DNA of 64,000 bases from Gigantopelta aegis (GCF_016097555.1 NC_054702.1:110213014-110277013); one strand, 5' to 3'; positions 12,101 through 24,145 are shown, numbered from the stretch's first letter. Numbers and translations: made by a program. Notes: generated from the letters alone by a model not told the origin.

Positions 12101-14445
12101 GAAGACTACAAAAATTAATTTATGAAAACTGCTGAAGTAATAGTCAGAGTAATAAACATGTATTTATGGTGACATATTGTAAATCTTCTGTATAAGACAA
12201 TTATTAGTCTTTCATTATGGCACATAATGGGTTGCGTATTCCACTTTAAATAGTTAATGTTTTGGTCAACATTCTCCACCAATGACACTTGGTTTTAAAA
12301 AATGTTTCTGCTATGCAAAGCAGTCAAATTGGTTAAAATATTCATAAAGTAGACTTTGAATCCAATTGTGAGAGGTATTTTCATTTTTTAATATCAACAC
12401 AATTTATCTGTACTATAACTTGTGAGATGCCCTCTTGAAGCAATGGCTATTCTAATGAGTGCTTCACTATTCGACCAGAAAGTGGCACAAAGATAAAACA
12501 TTGATTCTTGTGTTGATTACTTTGACTAGCATATTTATGAACTAAGTAGGAAAGTTTGCCTTTATTGCCATGGTGATTGGTGCTGATGCATAATTGCAGT
12601 GAGAGAGTAGTTTAGAAATTATACATTTTTGTTATTATGTACATAATTAGACAACTGATAAATAGGGTAAAGACTGAAACAAGTTTAAGAATGCATTAGA
12701 TTACCAGCAGTAGAAATGGTTTGGGATTTTGCAGTTTTAAAGCATTACATAGTTTTGTTCAGTTTTCATCCTTTCCCAGTAAAGGTCACTTTTTGATTGT
12801 GTAGCTTATTTGATCCAGGTGACATCTTGCAATGAATTGCATGGACGAGTATATTAATATATTTATATAGATATGGGTTCATTATTTGTCTTTGTTGTTG
12901 AGTTCTGAAAAACCTCAGATGACTTACACGTCAAATATATTGACAGGTCAGCTGAATGGAACTAAACTACTCAACTTTCACTAGGGATTTGTTAAAAAAA
13001 CATTGTAAGTAAAGCAACTGCATTTATTATTTGATGGATGACAAATCTAACTTTCACAATGCATTACTACTGTGATGTATTGAACATCCAAGGAGCATAG
13101 TCTCATTGATCAGATGTTGCGCAAATTGTTTATCATGACATATTTTGTATATCCCGAGCAAAAGTTGAGTAGTATATATTAGTACTGTTGTGTACTCTAG
13201 TAACGATGGCAGCCTTTCTGGTTCATACATCATGTTACAAATTTACTTTTTACATATCTAATTGTGTGGTACCTTGCGATGTAGAACTGCACACAGGACT
13301 GGGCTTCATGTAGATAATGAGAGTATATCATTCTGAATGGGACCAAGTCTTGAAATGAGGACCAAATTTTGGTTTCGTGATAAGACTGTTGTCTCAGGTC
13401 ACACATTACTCAGTTTGGTTCTGATTTGAAAAAATAAATTAAAATGAACATCTTATTATTAATGGAGCTGCCTTTTTTTGTTCTTTTTTTTTCTTCCTTT
13501 TTTTTTGTTGTTGTTGGATTAGAAATTTTTATGTTTTTGTCTACCGTAGTCTGTTTTGCTTAATGTTTATTTTATTAGTGCATACATTTATTTTGCTGCA
13601 TTACTTCACAATGTGGTAGCCAAAACAACGGGGGAAATAAATACGAGTTGCACTTTTAAACTGAATATCTGGTGGGATGGGGGGGGGGCAGGGGGGAGAC
13701 AGATTTATTGTCCTCCCTAGACCAGTTTCATAAAAATATTTAACAATAAATGCCAAAACATATGCCCCAAAAGCATGCCCATGATTGATTTTTTCTATGT
13801 TGGTAATGGTGAGTAAATTGTATACAATTTTACATTGAATTATTTACCATTATATACAGTAAAATATGTTTTGTCCTGTCTGAATATATTTTAATAAAAT
13901 TAAACATTTTATAATTAGTGATATTATTGAAAATGGATAATAGATGATACAAATCATAATTGTTAACAGTTGTGTTCAGGGAAATAAATGTCTCTGGATA
14001 GAAGTTTTATAACTCGGCCAGTGTCAAAGGTGTGGGTACCGCTAGTAATTTTTTTGGGAGGATTGTATAGGCATTCACTTGGCTCCTTCATTACATGATT
14101 GGACTGACTTTAGAAAGATTTTCTGTACTAAAAAAAAATAATAAAATAAACCCAGGTGATATGCTAGACATTTCTAGTCATTACGTTAGTATCCATTGTC
14201 TTTTTAACTGGCACTGTCAGATTCAAACAATGTAAATATGTTGGTTACCATGTGTAATTATTATGTAGATAGATAATTTCCTATTATTGGTTTATTTTAT
14301 CAGATATGATGCACATCCCAGTTGATGTGCGACTGATTGTAGTAAAGATAATAACAATGAATGGCGGCATTCAACTTAGAAAGTTCATGAAGATGACGGT
14401 GATCTGTCTGTAGAGCTTGGTCAATAAAACTGAAGCTCAACTCAG
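9161..14445 (+). other. Probable long RRBP1 3' UTR
   Basis: After the TAA at 9158..9160 there is no further splice-consistent coding sequence on the plus strand up to the convergent POLR2I gene. The stretch is AT- and T-rich and typical of a 3' UTR. Candidate polyadenylation signals occur inside it and the last good one is at 14423. Without transcripts the real end is unknown and several shorter forms are possible. Confidence 0.45.
14423..14428 (+). terminator. Candidate RRBP1 poly(A) signal
   Basis: AATAAA within 'ggtcaataaaactgaagctc', followed about 20 bases later by a GT-rich stretch (cagtgtttgttttc). It is the last strong plus-strand signal before the SINE at 14548 and the convergent POLR2I 3' end. 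Confidence 0.45.
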
Positions 14446-14547
14446 TGTTTGTTTTCACTTAACGTGTCTGTATTTTATTTAACAATTTATTTAAATTGGG
14501 CAAAAAAAGTTGATTTTGTGTTTTAATTTTAAAAAACTATATTCACC

Positions 14548-14765
14548 CCTACAGGTCCAGATAAATTGCTCCACAACTGTAACAAAGGCTGTGGTATGTA
14601 TTATCCTGTCTGTGTGGGATGGTACATATAAAAGATCCCTTGCTGCTAATCGAAAGAGTAGCCCATGAAGTGGCCACAGGGTTTCCTCATTCTATATCTG
14701 TGTCATCCGTAACCATATGTCTGATGCCATAAATAAAATATGTGGAGTGCTTCGTTAAAAATTTC
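14548..14765 (+). repeat. tRNA-derived SINE, head missing
   Basis: It contains 'aaaggctgtggtatgtatta', 'tataaaagatcccttgctgc' and 'gagtagcccatgaagtggcc', and the second tail type 'accatatgtctgatgccata' ... 'gcttcgttaaaaattt'. The tRNA-like head is missing or unrecognisable. It lies in the gap between the RRBP1 and POLR2I 3' ends. Confidence 0.85.
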
Positions 14766-15108
14766 TTTTCTACAAATACATGACTGCCTTTGTTTCTGGG
14801 TTGGATTAGATTCTGAGAAACACAATTTAATGCCTTACGTGTTGACACATCAACAAAACTTATTGGCTATTTGGGGGAAGATCATGAACTTGTATTGTTG
14901 TGCTGTATTCTTTTTTTTCTTTTCTTTTCTTTTTTTTAATTCTTAAAATTGAGAAAAAAACAAGTGCTTGCATGAACAACCCAACATGTATTATTTCAGT
15001 CTATACTGAGACTAACAAATATCTGGGCCAGGACATACATAGGCAGCCTTTTAAGTGCCATCCAATAATGCCATAAATAAACCAATATTTCAAATTTACA
15101 CAACAGTT

Positions 15109-15114
15109 TTTATT
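15109..15114 (-). terminator. Candidate POLR2I poly(A) signal
   Basis: AATAAA on the minus strand (tttatt on plus), about 405 bases after the POLR2I stop codon. This gives a short 3' UTR and a tail-to-tail arrangement with RRBP1. Confidence 0.5.
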
Positions 15115-15518
15115 TCCCATTCATGGACTTTGATCAAAGGAGGCAACATGAACAAAAATGTCTCAATACATGCAAAGTTGTGTCTTCAAAACAGACTGGT
15201 GGCACACTGGTATAATCTCCACCACAGGTGAATCTGTAGGCATTTCAAAAACAAGATAATGTCTGCTTTCCTTTCGCTCTCAACATTAAAAACAAATAAT
15301 TTGTTCCTCACACCTAGCAAAAGAAATGAACATATTCACAATGTAAATATTTATACTTCATCTTGGATTATTAGATTCTAATAACCTTGTATACTGGTGA
15401 TTGATTTGAATCTTCACATAACGGCCATCACTTGTTTTTTTCCTGTCGCATGTTTAACAATAGTTCTTGAAACTTGACAATCATTGTTTGTGGTGATTAC
15501 TCGTCTTATTGGCCAAGA

Positions 15519-18500
15519 TCATTCTGTCCATCTGTGGCAGCACTGGTTGTTGGTACAAACATAATACAAGCGCATTCCTTCCTGAAATATAATTAAAATA
15601 CTTAAATAAATTTTGGGACATAGCTTGATATAATTTTTAAAAAACGGTAATGTTTCTTTTGTTTAATGACATCACTAATGTTGATTAATTAATCATCGAG
15701 TACTGAATGTGAAACATTTGGTAATTCTGACACGTAGTCTTCAGTGAAAACCACCACAATTTCTCAACTGCAGCAAGGGATCTTTTATATGCACTTTTCC
15801 ACAGCAAATACCAGGACCTCTGATATATAAGTTGTGTGATACTGGTTGGGACAGAAAAACTCAATAGATTATCCAAGAAAATTTGATCCCAAGACCTAAG
15901 CAAGAAAGTGCTCTACCATGCTTTGATATAAAACATCCAAACATTCTGAAGGTACTGCTAATGTAATACATGTAACACAGGGCCCCAACAAACATCCATA
16001 TTTACTAAGTTAAGGTCATAACTGTGTAAAATGGATAAATCGCCATGAAAGTCAAACATGATCTCTAGCAGTATACAATAAAGCTATATACACAATTTCA
16101 ACTCCCTATCTTCAGGCATTGTGAAAACAAATTTTTATATCTAAATTCAAGGGCCATAACTCTGACAAATGGGTAAATCATCCTGAAAGTTCAACTTCAT
16201 CTGTAACAGAACCCTATAAGCTACACACAAAAGTTCAGCTCATTACCTTTGAGGCATTGCCCCCCCCCCCCCCCAAAAGTCTATACAATTAAAATATTCT
16301 ACTAACCTCAGCCTTCGTGCTGTGTGACTGAAAGAACACCGCCTCCTTGTGTCCACATTTTTTGCAGGTGTAATTTTCTGTGCGAGGAAGTGTTGGGTCT
16401 GCCACCACATCCCCTACTATCTGGGTCAGTTCACTGAACACAAACAAAACAATATATATTGGTACCCACAGAAAAACAGCATTAACACTTACAAATAATT
16501 AAATGCAAATTAACTAAACAATACTAGTCACAATATCTATACCAATCTATTTTTTTCTTTTCTGCTTTTTAATGTCCCGAAAAATTATTTATTTGGGTTA
16601 CACTAATAAGTGACCTATATAATGCATTCAAGTAAAAAATGTTGATGACATTGTGTTTGCTATCATATATGCTGTGTGTAGGCCTACTGACCAAATTAAA
16701 TCCCAATAAGCACCACCTCTTATTCAGTTTTGAGCATCCTGGGGAATAAACACATACACATAAAATGGTCACCACAGCAGCATGTCTAAATGGGCACTGC
16801 TATTTTAATTATAGCTGTAAAGTAAATGGTATTTCTCATTTCACCATGGCAAAGACACATGGCAGTACAGCAAAGGCTGTAATGACTACCTGGAATGTTT
16901 AAGCATGTATATATATTTACTTGCTGACTAAATTTCCATGTGGGCAACTGCAATATATGATCAGATATATATATGTGTTTGTTGTTCACTTACTCAACTT
17001 CGTGCATGATCTTGTTCACATAAATACATCGGTTGTCAGCTACCTGTTGATAATCACAATTTCGACACTGAAACATAAAATTCATATTGTGACATCAATT
17101 CAGAACAAACACAGAAGAAAACCTTTCATTTTTAAAACCCTTTAGTTTAAACACAATTTTCTTCAGTTATGATTTATGAACGTAACCAATCATACTCATA
17201 GTGAGTCCTTCAATTACAACTAAAGGTCTTGTCAAATGGTAAAGCAATGTAATTTACAACACAGAGTCTATCTCATGGTCCATTCCTTGACGTGGTCAGG
17301 TAGCTTGCATGCCTCAATGACTTGGAGAGCTATGCCAGCTGGAGCATCAGCTCCTGGTAGGGTCACCCAAGCTGGACTGGTCAAAGGGTAGAGACTAGAC
17401 TAATATGGACCAGACAGACAGACAGAGGACATGAGCAAAGAAAGACAACTGTCAGGGGGAAGCAAACTACAAAATCAAAACTGGGCTAGAGAGACTCAGA
17501 ATTCTAGTAAGGAAACTCTCCTAGGAGAAGGAAAACTCCAAACTCAAACCAAGTCCACTGAAGTCAGAGTACAGAAGCTATGCATCAGCATTAGTGTAGA
17601 AACTGAAAGGAAATGTCTGTACATGCACCAAGCTCTATGATCATGAAACAGATGGACATATTAAAGTGGTGTCGTCCCCATGGACCAAAGCCAGGTGGAT
17701 ACGGTGCCGGGTCTCCAGCCTTGAAGGGGTCCACTCAAGCGGATCTGTCAGCTTTAAAGCCAGGGGTAGATAGAGTAGTGCTACTGGTCAACATGCAGAA
17801 ACATCAAAGACGATGAAGCCAGGATAAAGCACTGGCCAAATGGAGCAACACTGGCTTTGGGGTTCCAAAGAAGACTCGACAGAGACAGCTTTTTTTATCA
17901 CCACAACTTGATTCGAAATCTAAAGCATGATCAACTATAGCTTGAATGCAGAAATTAATTTTGTTTACTCATTTCAGTCTTTGTTGATTTCAAGTATATA
18001 GTCAAAAACAGTTAAAGTTTGTTTTGTTTAACAACACCACTAGAGCATATTGATTAATTAATCATTGGCTATTGAATGCCAAACTTTTTCATTATAATTT
18101 GTGGCTAATACAAATCCCAGTTGGCTAATTTTTTAGCTACAGCTATTAAAGTATTTCTGATCTAGGATAAACCTTGAATGCTTCATCGCTTGTACTTACA
18201 GCATACAGCAATGTTTTATTCTCCTTATCTTCTTTAGGGTAGAGCATGTTATTGCTGAAAACAATAAATATAATTGTTATTTATTAAAAATTCTGTCAAA
18301 TATTGTTAAATTATAAAACTAAACAATATTGCTTGAAAGCAAGAGTAAACCATTAATTTTACTCCGTTGTTTTTGTTTATCATTAAAATTACCCATATCG
18401 GGTCGACTTGACTCCTAGAAACAGTTAAAGGGACACGCCATAGTTACGGCTAGTTGTTAACCATTACGGTGTTGTTTTTCGCTATTAAACCCAATTTTTC

Positions 18501-21371
18501 ACAAATAAAATTGCACTTTACTTACATTTTATTATTTAGAATGTACACATTTCCATTCACCTGAAGTGCTTTTTGGTAATCCTGATGTTTGTAAAACCAC
18601 GAAATGCATTTTTTGTATTTCTTAAAATGCCGCGCGCACTTGAGAAAAAAACGTTAAGCAAGCGAGGTCCAATCTATTTTTAGAGGGAATCTTCCTGTGT
18701 AAACGTCACAGACGTTGGTATACCACGTGACCGTTATCATTTTGGTTCGGTTTGTTTTCTCGTGCACGGTTCGTGCAATCAACATCCGATTTGTTGTCGT
18801 TTGCTTGTTGTTCATTTGTGAGATATTTCTTCACAGTTCGTGAAAATTTTTAGTAACAATAAAGTTCAGACAAGTGTCTCAATACAAAACGTTACAAACC
18901 CTTAAAACCAATAATTTTGCTAAGTCTTACGATATCTGGAGAGGGGATACAACCAGGACAGAACAGTTGGAACATGTCCAGGAGAGGTGAAAGGAACGCA
19001 CCCCAAGTCTGTGAAATTTGTCGTGACGTAGGCATTGCTGTGCTTCGAGCGACATCTACCGGTGACATCAGAATACTAACTTTCAAAATTATTTCAAGCA
19101 ATTGGGACATGGGGATTCCCATGGTATTTATCGATATAAAACCTGCTTTTTCACTCCATTTGATAAAAACGTGATCTAAGTGTGTTACAGGTTTGTAGAT
19201 TAACCAAATTATAATTTATTTTCGCTGGATGGAACTAGGATGTGCGGCTTTAAAGTGCAGTAAGATGAATTAACATTCCGTACTTGTCACATGCCATATC
19301 AGCAAGGCCAAATCATTTTTATTTTTTTTTATTTTCATCCCCTCTATTGTTGGAATGTTTTTTGTAAATTATTATATTTAATTTGCAGAAGGCTCGCTGC
19401 ATTTTTTTTTACCTCAACTATAGTGATTAGACTAGTGACATAATCCATATAGAACAATTGCAAATAATTTCAAGTGTATAAATTATTTTAATTATGAATT
19501 ACAAAATTGATATTTTATAAACTATTCACTGGTATGAAAGTTTTACTTATCTGTATTAATTAACATAAAAAATAAAAAAAAAATATAATAATCAGTCTAT
19601 TATAATGTATTTCCACTATAAACACGTTGTCAGAGAATATGAGCACTGTGTACATGTCTCACATACATGCACATTGTACATATATTTTTTCATATAAAAG
19701 CCAAAATAATTTAAAATGACAGACCACACGAGTGAAATGGTTATTTTTCCAAATGCATACATGTGCCTGAATGCAATTAGAAACATACCACACTTTCCTG
19801 TTTACTCGATAGTGTTACACTTTTGTTTATTATAAGAATGGATTTGTATTACGTCTACGTTGTTGATGTTTTTACGCTGATTGGAATATAATTTATATCA
19901 TGTACTGTAACTAAAAAATGTAGAATATTCTTTTTAAGTATCATATTATTATTCATGTTTCTGACTGTAAAAAACACATACGTTGATGCAGAGTTCGACA
20001 AATCCGCTAGATTCCCCCCCCCCCCCCCCGACGCCTGTGGCTGTTTAGTCTCGGGAAATTTTTTAATAAAGTGATTGTGACGTTTGTCATCAAATAATAT
20101 CAACAATGCAATCAGTATATAATAATCCACTTGAACTAGGTCTGCAAACTGCAGTAAGTTACTGTAACATGCTATCTCTACATCGTCACAGTTACAGCAT
20201 GCATTGTTTACTTTTCCCTTTCGAGTTTCTGGCACAGGAACTAAGTCTAATGACATGTGTGTTTTGATTGGTTGGACACATCACATGGTAGTTAATCTTG
20301 CACATATATCTTAGGCTAAGAACTTGGAAATCACCAATTGCGACGACAGGTTAATCTTAATCAAGTAAACCCCAGTCATGCTTTGAATTTCAGTGTTTGT
20401 TTTATTTATCTATTGTTTTCTAATTTGACACTTTGCTTACATGTGGCTATCGGCAATCAGGAAAACAATTTACTTTAATGGTAACTGCACATGCAATGAC
20501 TCGGCTTGGCCTATTATGTATAGTGGTTTGGATAATGTGTCACAGCTGCCGATACAAGATAATACCTTTTTTGTTCATCAATTAACAATGGATTTCATGT
20601 CACCGTTATATTCTTTGATATCAGTCTGACACGGGATAATGCCCTGTATTTGAGCAATTGGCATCACCGTTCCTGGTGACCTAAATAGTAGGCCCTAAAT
20701 GTATAACCCACTACCAAATACCCTGAACCATCTATTACCATGTGTCACACTGTCGTACCCTTATTTAAATTTAATTATTCTGATAGTGGGTTTAGATACC
20801 AACCATGAGTTTGCTCAATTATTTTTCCCCGGGGGAGGGCAAAAGCGAAAACGGGACAATGACGATGGATCACTTGACAAAAGACCAAACGTACGACACG
20901 ACAAAAAACTGAAAGTTACAACATGGTTTAAGTGTTTGTTTTATTTTACTGTTATACTCGTAAATGTGTAATGTTACAAAAAATTATATAAAAATCCAGT
21001 TATAATTGATCAGGAATTTGGGCTAGTGCTTTATCTTGATGGGCTAGTGGTTTTTACAAACCCGCTAACCCTGTGGCTAGTGACTTTTCAAAATATTTCT
21101 GGTTGATAGTATATTTATTGTTATTAATATTAGTGTTAAGTTAGGATCAAGTGTGGTTCAAGAATATGAGCATGTTCATATTTTGTAATCAATTGTAACC
21201 ACGCAAATCCAATACCCCAAGAGGGGTGAGGATGGACGGACGTGTTTATAGCGGAAATACATTATAATAGACTAATAATGGCTAAATAGCTGTAAAAACC
21301 TACCATTCTTTACAAAATCTAATACCAACAAACCCAGGTCCGTCCGTGTTTCCGTCAAAGCTAAGATCCAT
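15519..21371 (-). CDS. POLR2I: DNA-directed RNA polymerase II subunit RPB9, complete
   Basis: RPB9 is the small two-zinc-ribbon subunit of nuclear RNA polymerase II, acting in start-site choice, elongation and TFIIS-stimulated cleavage. Exons in transcript order are 21304..21371, 18200..18254, 16994..17067, 16307..16433 and 15519..15581. All junctions have GT donors and AG acceptors and the phases join without a break, giving 128 residues (human about 125). The first zinc ribbon has C20, C23, C42 and C45 (FCKEC, CRNC). The second has C89, C92, C117 and C122 (CKKC, then a pair in VCTNNQC). Diagnostic strings are [37 protein letters not shown], and the C-terminus HRWTE followed by TGA. The start ATG is the only one that gives the short acidic leader before GFVGIRFC. 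Intron 1 holds a TTAA-type MITE. The identity is unambiguous. Confidence 0.97.
15664..15925 (-). repeat. tRNA-derived SINE, antisense copy in POLR2I intron 4
   Basis: Read on the minus strand it has a tRNA-like head fragment, 'cataaaagatcccttgctg'-like body and the 'aaatgtttcacattcagtac' variant of the tail. It is diverged and lies in the gene's own sense orientation, between exons 4 and 5. Confidence 0.75.
15985..16260. repeat. Mollusc 'ccataactctg' tandem-type repeat, fragment
   Basis: Two diverged units of about 115 bp share 'gtcataactgtgtaaaatgg' and 'ggccataactctgacaaatg', each followed by 'taaatc', 'tgaaagt' and 'tctgtaacag'-like words. The same family forms a longer array at 62745..63250. 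It ends at a poly-C run (16261..16274). Confidence 0.7.
17068..18199. other. POLR2I intron 2
   Basis: About 1.1 kb of intron. The middle part (about 17270..17890) is less AT-rich and contains 'gtggtcaggtagcttgcatg', 'agctggactggtcaaagggt' and gaccagacagacagacagag, and open frames of 67-69 codons. It looks like a fragment of an unidentified dispersed repeat and not a gene; I recognise no protein. A SINE tail fragment lies at 18019..18098. Confidence 0.4.
18019..18098 (-). repeat. SINE tail fragment
   Basis: Plus-strand text 'tgtttaacaacaccactaga', 'gcatattgattaattaatca' and 'ggctattgaatgccaaac' is the reverse complement of the 'aaatgtttgacatccaatag ... gtgtcgttaaaca' SINE tail. No body or head is present. 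Confidence 0.75.
18425..19253. mobile_element. TTAA-flanked non-autonomous transposon
   Basis: The block starts TTAAAGGGACACGCC and ends in the inverted complement, which reads TTAAAGCCGCACATCCTAGTT. About 16 of the first 23 terminal bases match, and TTAA stands at both ends. This is the pattern of piggyBac or Kolobok derived MITEs. The core is 829 bp and less AT-rich than its surroundings. It contains an 85-codon frame (18917..19174) with '[20 protein letters not shown]', probably incidental because no transposase motif is present. It sits in POLR2I intron 1. Confidence 0.65.
19254..21303. other. POLR2I intron 1, remaining part
   Basis: About 2 kb of AT-rich intron with a poly-C run near 20017. 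A minus-strand frame of 133 codons (19855..20256) and a plus-strand frame of 90 codons (20699..20971) containing '[17 protein letters not shown]' are open. I recognise neither. Near 21020..21085 is a 'gggctagtgg' / 'cccgctaacc' type dispersed mollusc repeat. Confidence 0.4.
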
Positions 21372-21904
21372 GCTTAACCACAAGGAAATTTTAATTTGAT
21401 AAAATTAACTTAACTTAAACTTCTCCGTATTAGATCTTTCCAAAACGGAAACTGAAATCAGTTGTTTTCTTCTTCTGTCAACATTCAGTCCTTTTACTAA
21501 CCGCACCTTTTATATATCTAAGGAAAACCATTTTTGTTTACTTGCCGTATTTCCAGGAATTTGATCGGGATGGGAGTTGTATGTATGTATGTATGTATGT
21601 ATTTGGAATGCAAACACGTACGTATATCTTCAAAAGTAATCCTAATATTTCTAAGATGTCGACCTATTCATTACCAGGAGTCCGAAGTCTGTTTTACTAT
21701 CCCAACCATAACCTCGGAGGCGTGCGTTATCCTATACTAACTGCACATGTGTATAATTGAATACCTCGACTTGTGAATGTGTCCATGGTTATTTGAAGCC
21801 GTCTACCAATACATGTAAGGAATGTCTTCATTTTCCTGTTGAGGAAAGGTTGTAGGCCTAATTGGTAGATTGATGAATGTTTACTGTATTGCCATACGTT
21901 AACA

Positions 21905-22083
21905 GTTTCGCAGTTTAACGACACCACTAGAACACATTGAATTATTAATCATCAGCTATTGGATGTCAAACATTTGGTAATTTTAACAGTCTTAAAGAGG
22001 AAACCCACTACATACCACGGTTTTTGATATACGTCATGAATGGCGCACTGGCTGGAATGAAAAATAGCCCAGTGTGTCGCAGA
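21905..22083 (-). repeat. SINE, antisense and internally rearranged
   Basis: It reads 'gtttaacgacaccactagaa', 'cagctattggatgtcaaaca' and then 'gaggaaacccactaca', the reverse of the SINE tail. It continues into 'ggcgcactggctggaatgaa' and 'aaatagcccagtg', the reverse of the head. The central TATAAAAGATCCC part is missing. Confidence 0.8.
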
Positions 22084-22127
22084 AGGTAGACATTTATAAT
22101 TTCATTGTAACTTGATTTTTATTTATA

Positions 22128-22210
22128 TATCCAAGTAAAGTTTAAGCACGCTGTCCTGGGCACACACCTTAGTTATCAGGACATTATTAGTGGATAGTTG
22201 TTATAATGAT
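22128..22210. repeat. Dispersed mollusc repeat fragment ('caagcacgctgtcctgggca')
   Basis: 'gtttaagcacgctgtcctgg' and 'gcacacaccttagttatcag' match a second copy at 42548..42710 in the SCCPDH intron ('caagcacgctgtctttggca'). Together they define a dispersed family, probably the outer part of another SINE type. Confidence 0.7.
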
Positions 22211-22384
22211 TTACACCTCTTAAAATTACATTCTCTGGTTACCATATTATAACATCATGTACAAATATGAAATACAAGCTCAAATGCACTTTTAAAAAAC
22301 TCGTGTGTGTTCGCTGTGAACGGAGATCGTCAAAGTGTTAGTAGAACTTTCAAAGTTTAGTTTGTATAACACATTGATCATGTA

Positions 22385-23749
22385 TATATACTCTTCAAAA
22401 AAAGAAACGCAAAAGGGTACAAATGTGAATATTCGCAAAAACGCAGCCACGTGCAAACCATGTCACCACTGCACGTGCGTTGTCTGCACGTGCAACATGA
22501 ACACCGACAGTATAAAAGTGCAGGGTGTTCGCTTGCCTGGCCTCTGTATCTGGCCGACAGTTGACAATCCAGGACATGCCACGTCTCAGTGAACCGCAGA
22601 GAAACAATGCCATCGGCCGACTAGACGCAGGCGAATCCAGAACGGCCGTTGCCAGGGCATTCCATGTGTCCCCAAGCACCATCTCCAGACTGTGGGACCG
22701 TTACCAGCAACATGGATCAACACGTGACCTCCCTAGATCCGGTCGACCACGGGTCACTACCCCCGGGCAGGACCGCTACATCCAGGTACGCCACCTTCGG
22801 GAACGATTGACTACTGCCACCTCCACAGCCGCAACAATACCAGGTTTGCGCAGGATATCCGACCAGACCGTACGGAACCGCCTACGTGAGGTAGGAATTC
22901 CAGTTCGAGGTGTCATCTTAACACCACAACACCGTCGACTCCGACTGCAGTGGTGCCAGATTCATCGACAATGGCCTCAACTGCGATGGAGACAGGTGTG
23001 GTTCAGTGACGAGTCCCGATTTCTGCTCCGACGTCATGATGGAAGATGTCGCGTGTATAGGCGTCGTGGTGAACGTTATGCGGCAAACTGCGTGCAGGAA
23101 GTGGACAGATTCGGCGGGGGGTAGTGTCATGGTGTGGGCAGCCATCTCACACACTGGCAGAACTGACCTGGTCCACGTGCAGGGCAACCTGAATGCACAG
23201 GGCTACATTGACCAGATCCTCCGGCCACACATCGTTCCAGTTATGGCCAACGCCAACGCAGTGTTCCAACATGACAACGCCAAGCCTCACACAGCACGTC
23301 TCACAACGGCTTTCCTACAGAACAACAACATTAATGTCCTTCCTTGGCCATCGATATCACCGGATTTGAACCCAATTGAGCATCTATGGGACGAGTTGAA
23401 CCGACGCCTCCGACAGCGACAACCACAGCCCCAGACCCTGCCCGAGCTGGCAGCAGCCTTGCAGGCCGAGTGGGCCACCATCCCCCGGGACGTCATCCGT
23501 ACTCTGGTTGCTTCAATGGACAGGCGGTGCCAGGCAGTTGTCAACACACGCGGAGGCCACACCCGGTATTGACTCCAGATGACCTTGACCTTGGTGGTGT
23601 GTCCTATCACTTACTCACAATGGACTAGAGTGAATTGTGAACAATCCTGCAACATTTGGTAATTATCGGACTCACCATTCAATAATTAAATCAATTCTCC
23701 AAATGTTACGACAATGTGGTTTTGCGTTTCTTCTTTTGAAGAGTATATA
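22385..23749 (+). mobile_element. Tc1/mariner DNA transposon, nearly whole
   Basis: A 1.36-kb element with 30-bp terminal inverted repeats that differ at one position. Both begin TATATACTCTTCAAAA and continue AAGAAACGCAAAA. They flank one transposase gene with short non-coding arms. The local base composition is clearly richer in G and C than the surrounding AT-rich DNA, which fits a recent arrival. Target duplication should be TA; the AT-rich flanks make its exact edge ambiguous. The low divergence of the two ends and the single break in the gene suggest a young insertion. Confidence 0.93.
22576..23572 (+). pseudogene. Tc1-type transposase with one frameshift
   Basis: Tc1 transposases cut and paste their element at TA sites. 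The predicted protein is about 331 residues, usual for the family. It starts MPRLSEPQRNNAIGRLDAGE, with a paired-type helix-turn-helix (about 15-50, VSPSTISRLWDRYQQHG) and a GRPR motif (about 61-64). A second DNA-binding helix region follows (DQTVRNRLREVGIP). The catalytic residues are D145 (FSDESRF), D233 (QHDNAKPH) and E268 (LNPIEHLWDE), spaced DD34E. The frame changes at a run of six G (23116..23121), exactly at the conserved GGGSVMVW motif. Removing one G would give the family consensus, so a single-base insertion or a sequencing error in a homopolymer is the likely explanation. An upstream in-frame ATG at 22525 would add 17 residues but lies outside the conserved start. Confidence 0.93.
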
Positions 23750-23880
23750 ATAATGTCGGATATCAATGTCAGATATATTAAATAATAAAAAAAACCATTT
23801 CGGGGTGGGGGGGGTCAGTCGAACCCATCGAACCCCCCCCACCCCCCCACCCCCCATGTACGCCCATGACAATGAACGTT
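23750..23880. repeat. G/C-tract repeat after the Tc1 element
   Basis: 'aaaaccatttcggggtgggg', 'ggtcagtcgaacccatcgaa' and a long C-rich run ('cccccccacccccccacccc'). A similar arrangement, with G-rich and C-rich arms around 'gtcgac', stands at 36690..36790. Both look like palindromic remnants of one dispersed element. Confidence 0.5.
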
Positions 23881-23966
23881 TTCACTTCTTAATTTTACGT
23901 GTTAAAATCGACAAATTCAAATAAATATTTTTTCGTTTGGAAAGGGTAAAGTTAGTGGGGGGGGGG

Positions 23967-24145
23967 TTAACGACATCAAAGTTAGAGCATATTGATTTAA
24001 TAATCATCCGACGCCATACAACCGTAAATAAAATGTGTTGAGTGCGTCGTTAAATAAAACATATCCTATCCTTCCTTCCATCTGCTGTTGGATGTCTAAC
24101 ATTTGGTAATTTTGACATATAATCTTAGAGAGGAATCGGGTGCAT
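23967..24145. repeat. Composite SINE tails in opposite orientation
   Basis: A minus-oriented tail piece ('gttaacgacatcaaagttag ... gatttaataatca') runs straight into a plus-oriented tail of the other type ('cgacgccatacaaccgtaaa ... gtcgttaaataaaaca'). Another minus-oriented piece follows ('tgttggatgtctaacatttg'). This suggests repeated insertion or recombination among SINE copies. Confidence 0.65.

Noticed and set aside
19855-20256. 133-codon minus-strand frame beginning [20 protein letters not shown]
   Set aside because: It crosses a poly-C run, has no recognised domain and lies inside the POLR2I intron. Its first 40 residues look more protein-like than the rest, but I cannot support an exon.
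20699-20971. Basic peptide [17 protein letters not shown] on the plus strand
   Set aside because: It resembles a nuclear localisation signal, but there are no flanking splice sites that fit a gene and no known protein.
21534-21760. 'VCMYVCMYL' frame upstream of POLR2I
   Set aside because: Caused by a (TATG)n simple repeat.
22395-22682. Minus-strand and alternative frames within the Tc1 element
   Set aside because: Shadows of the transposase gene in GC-richer DNA.
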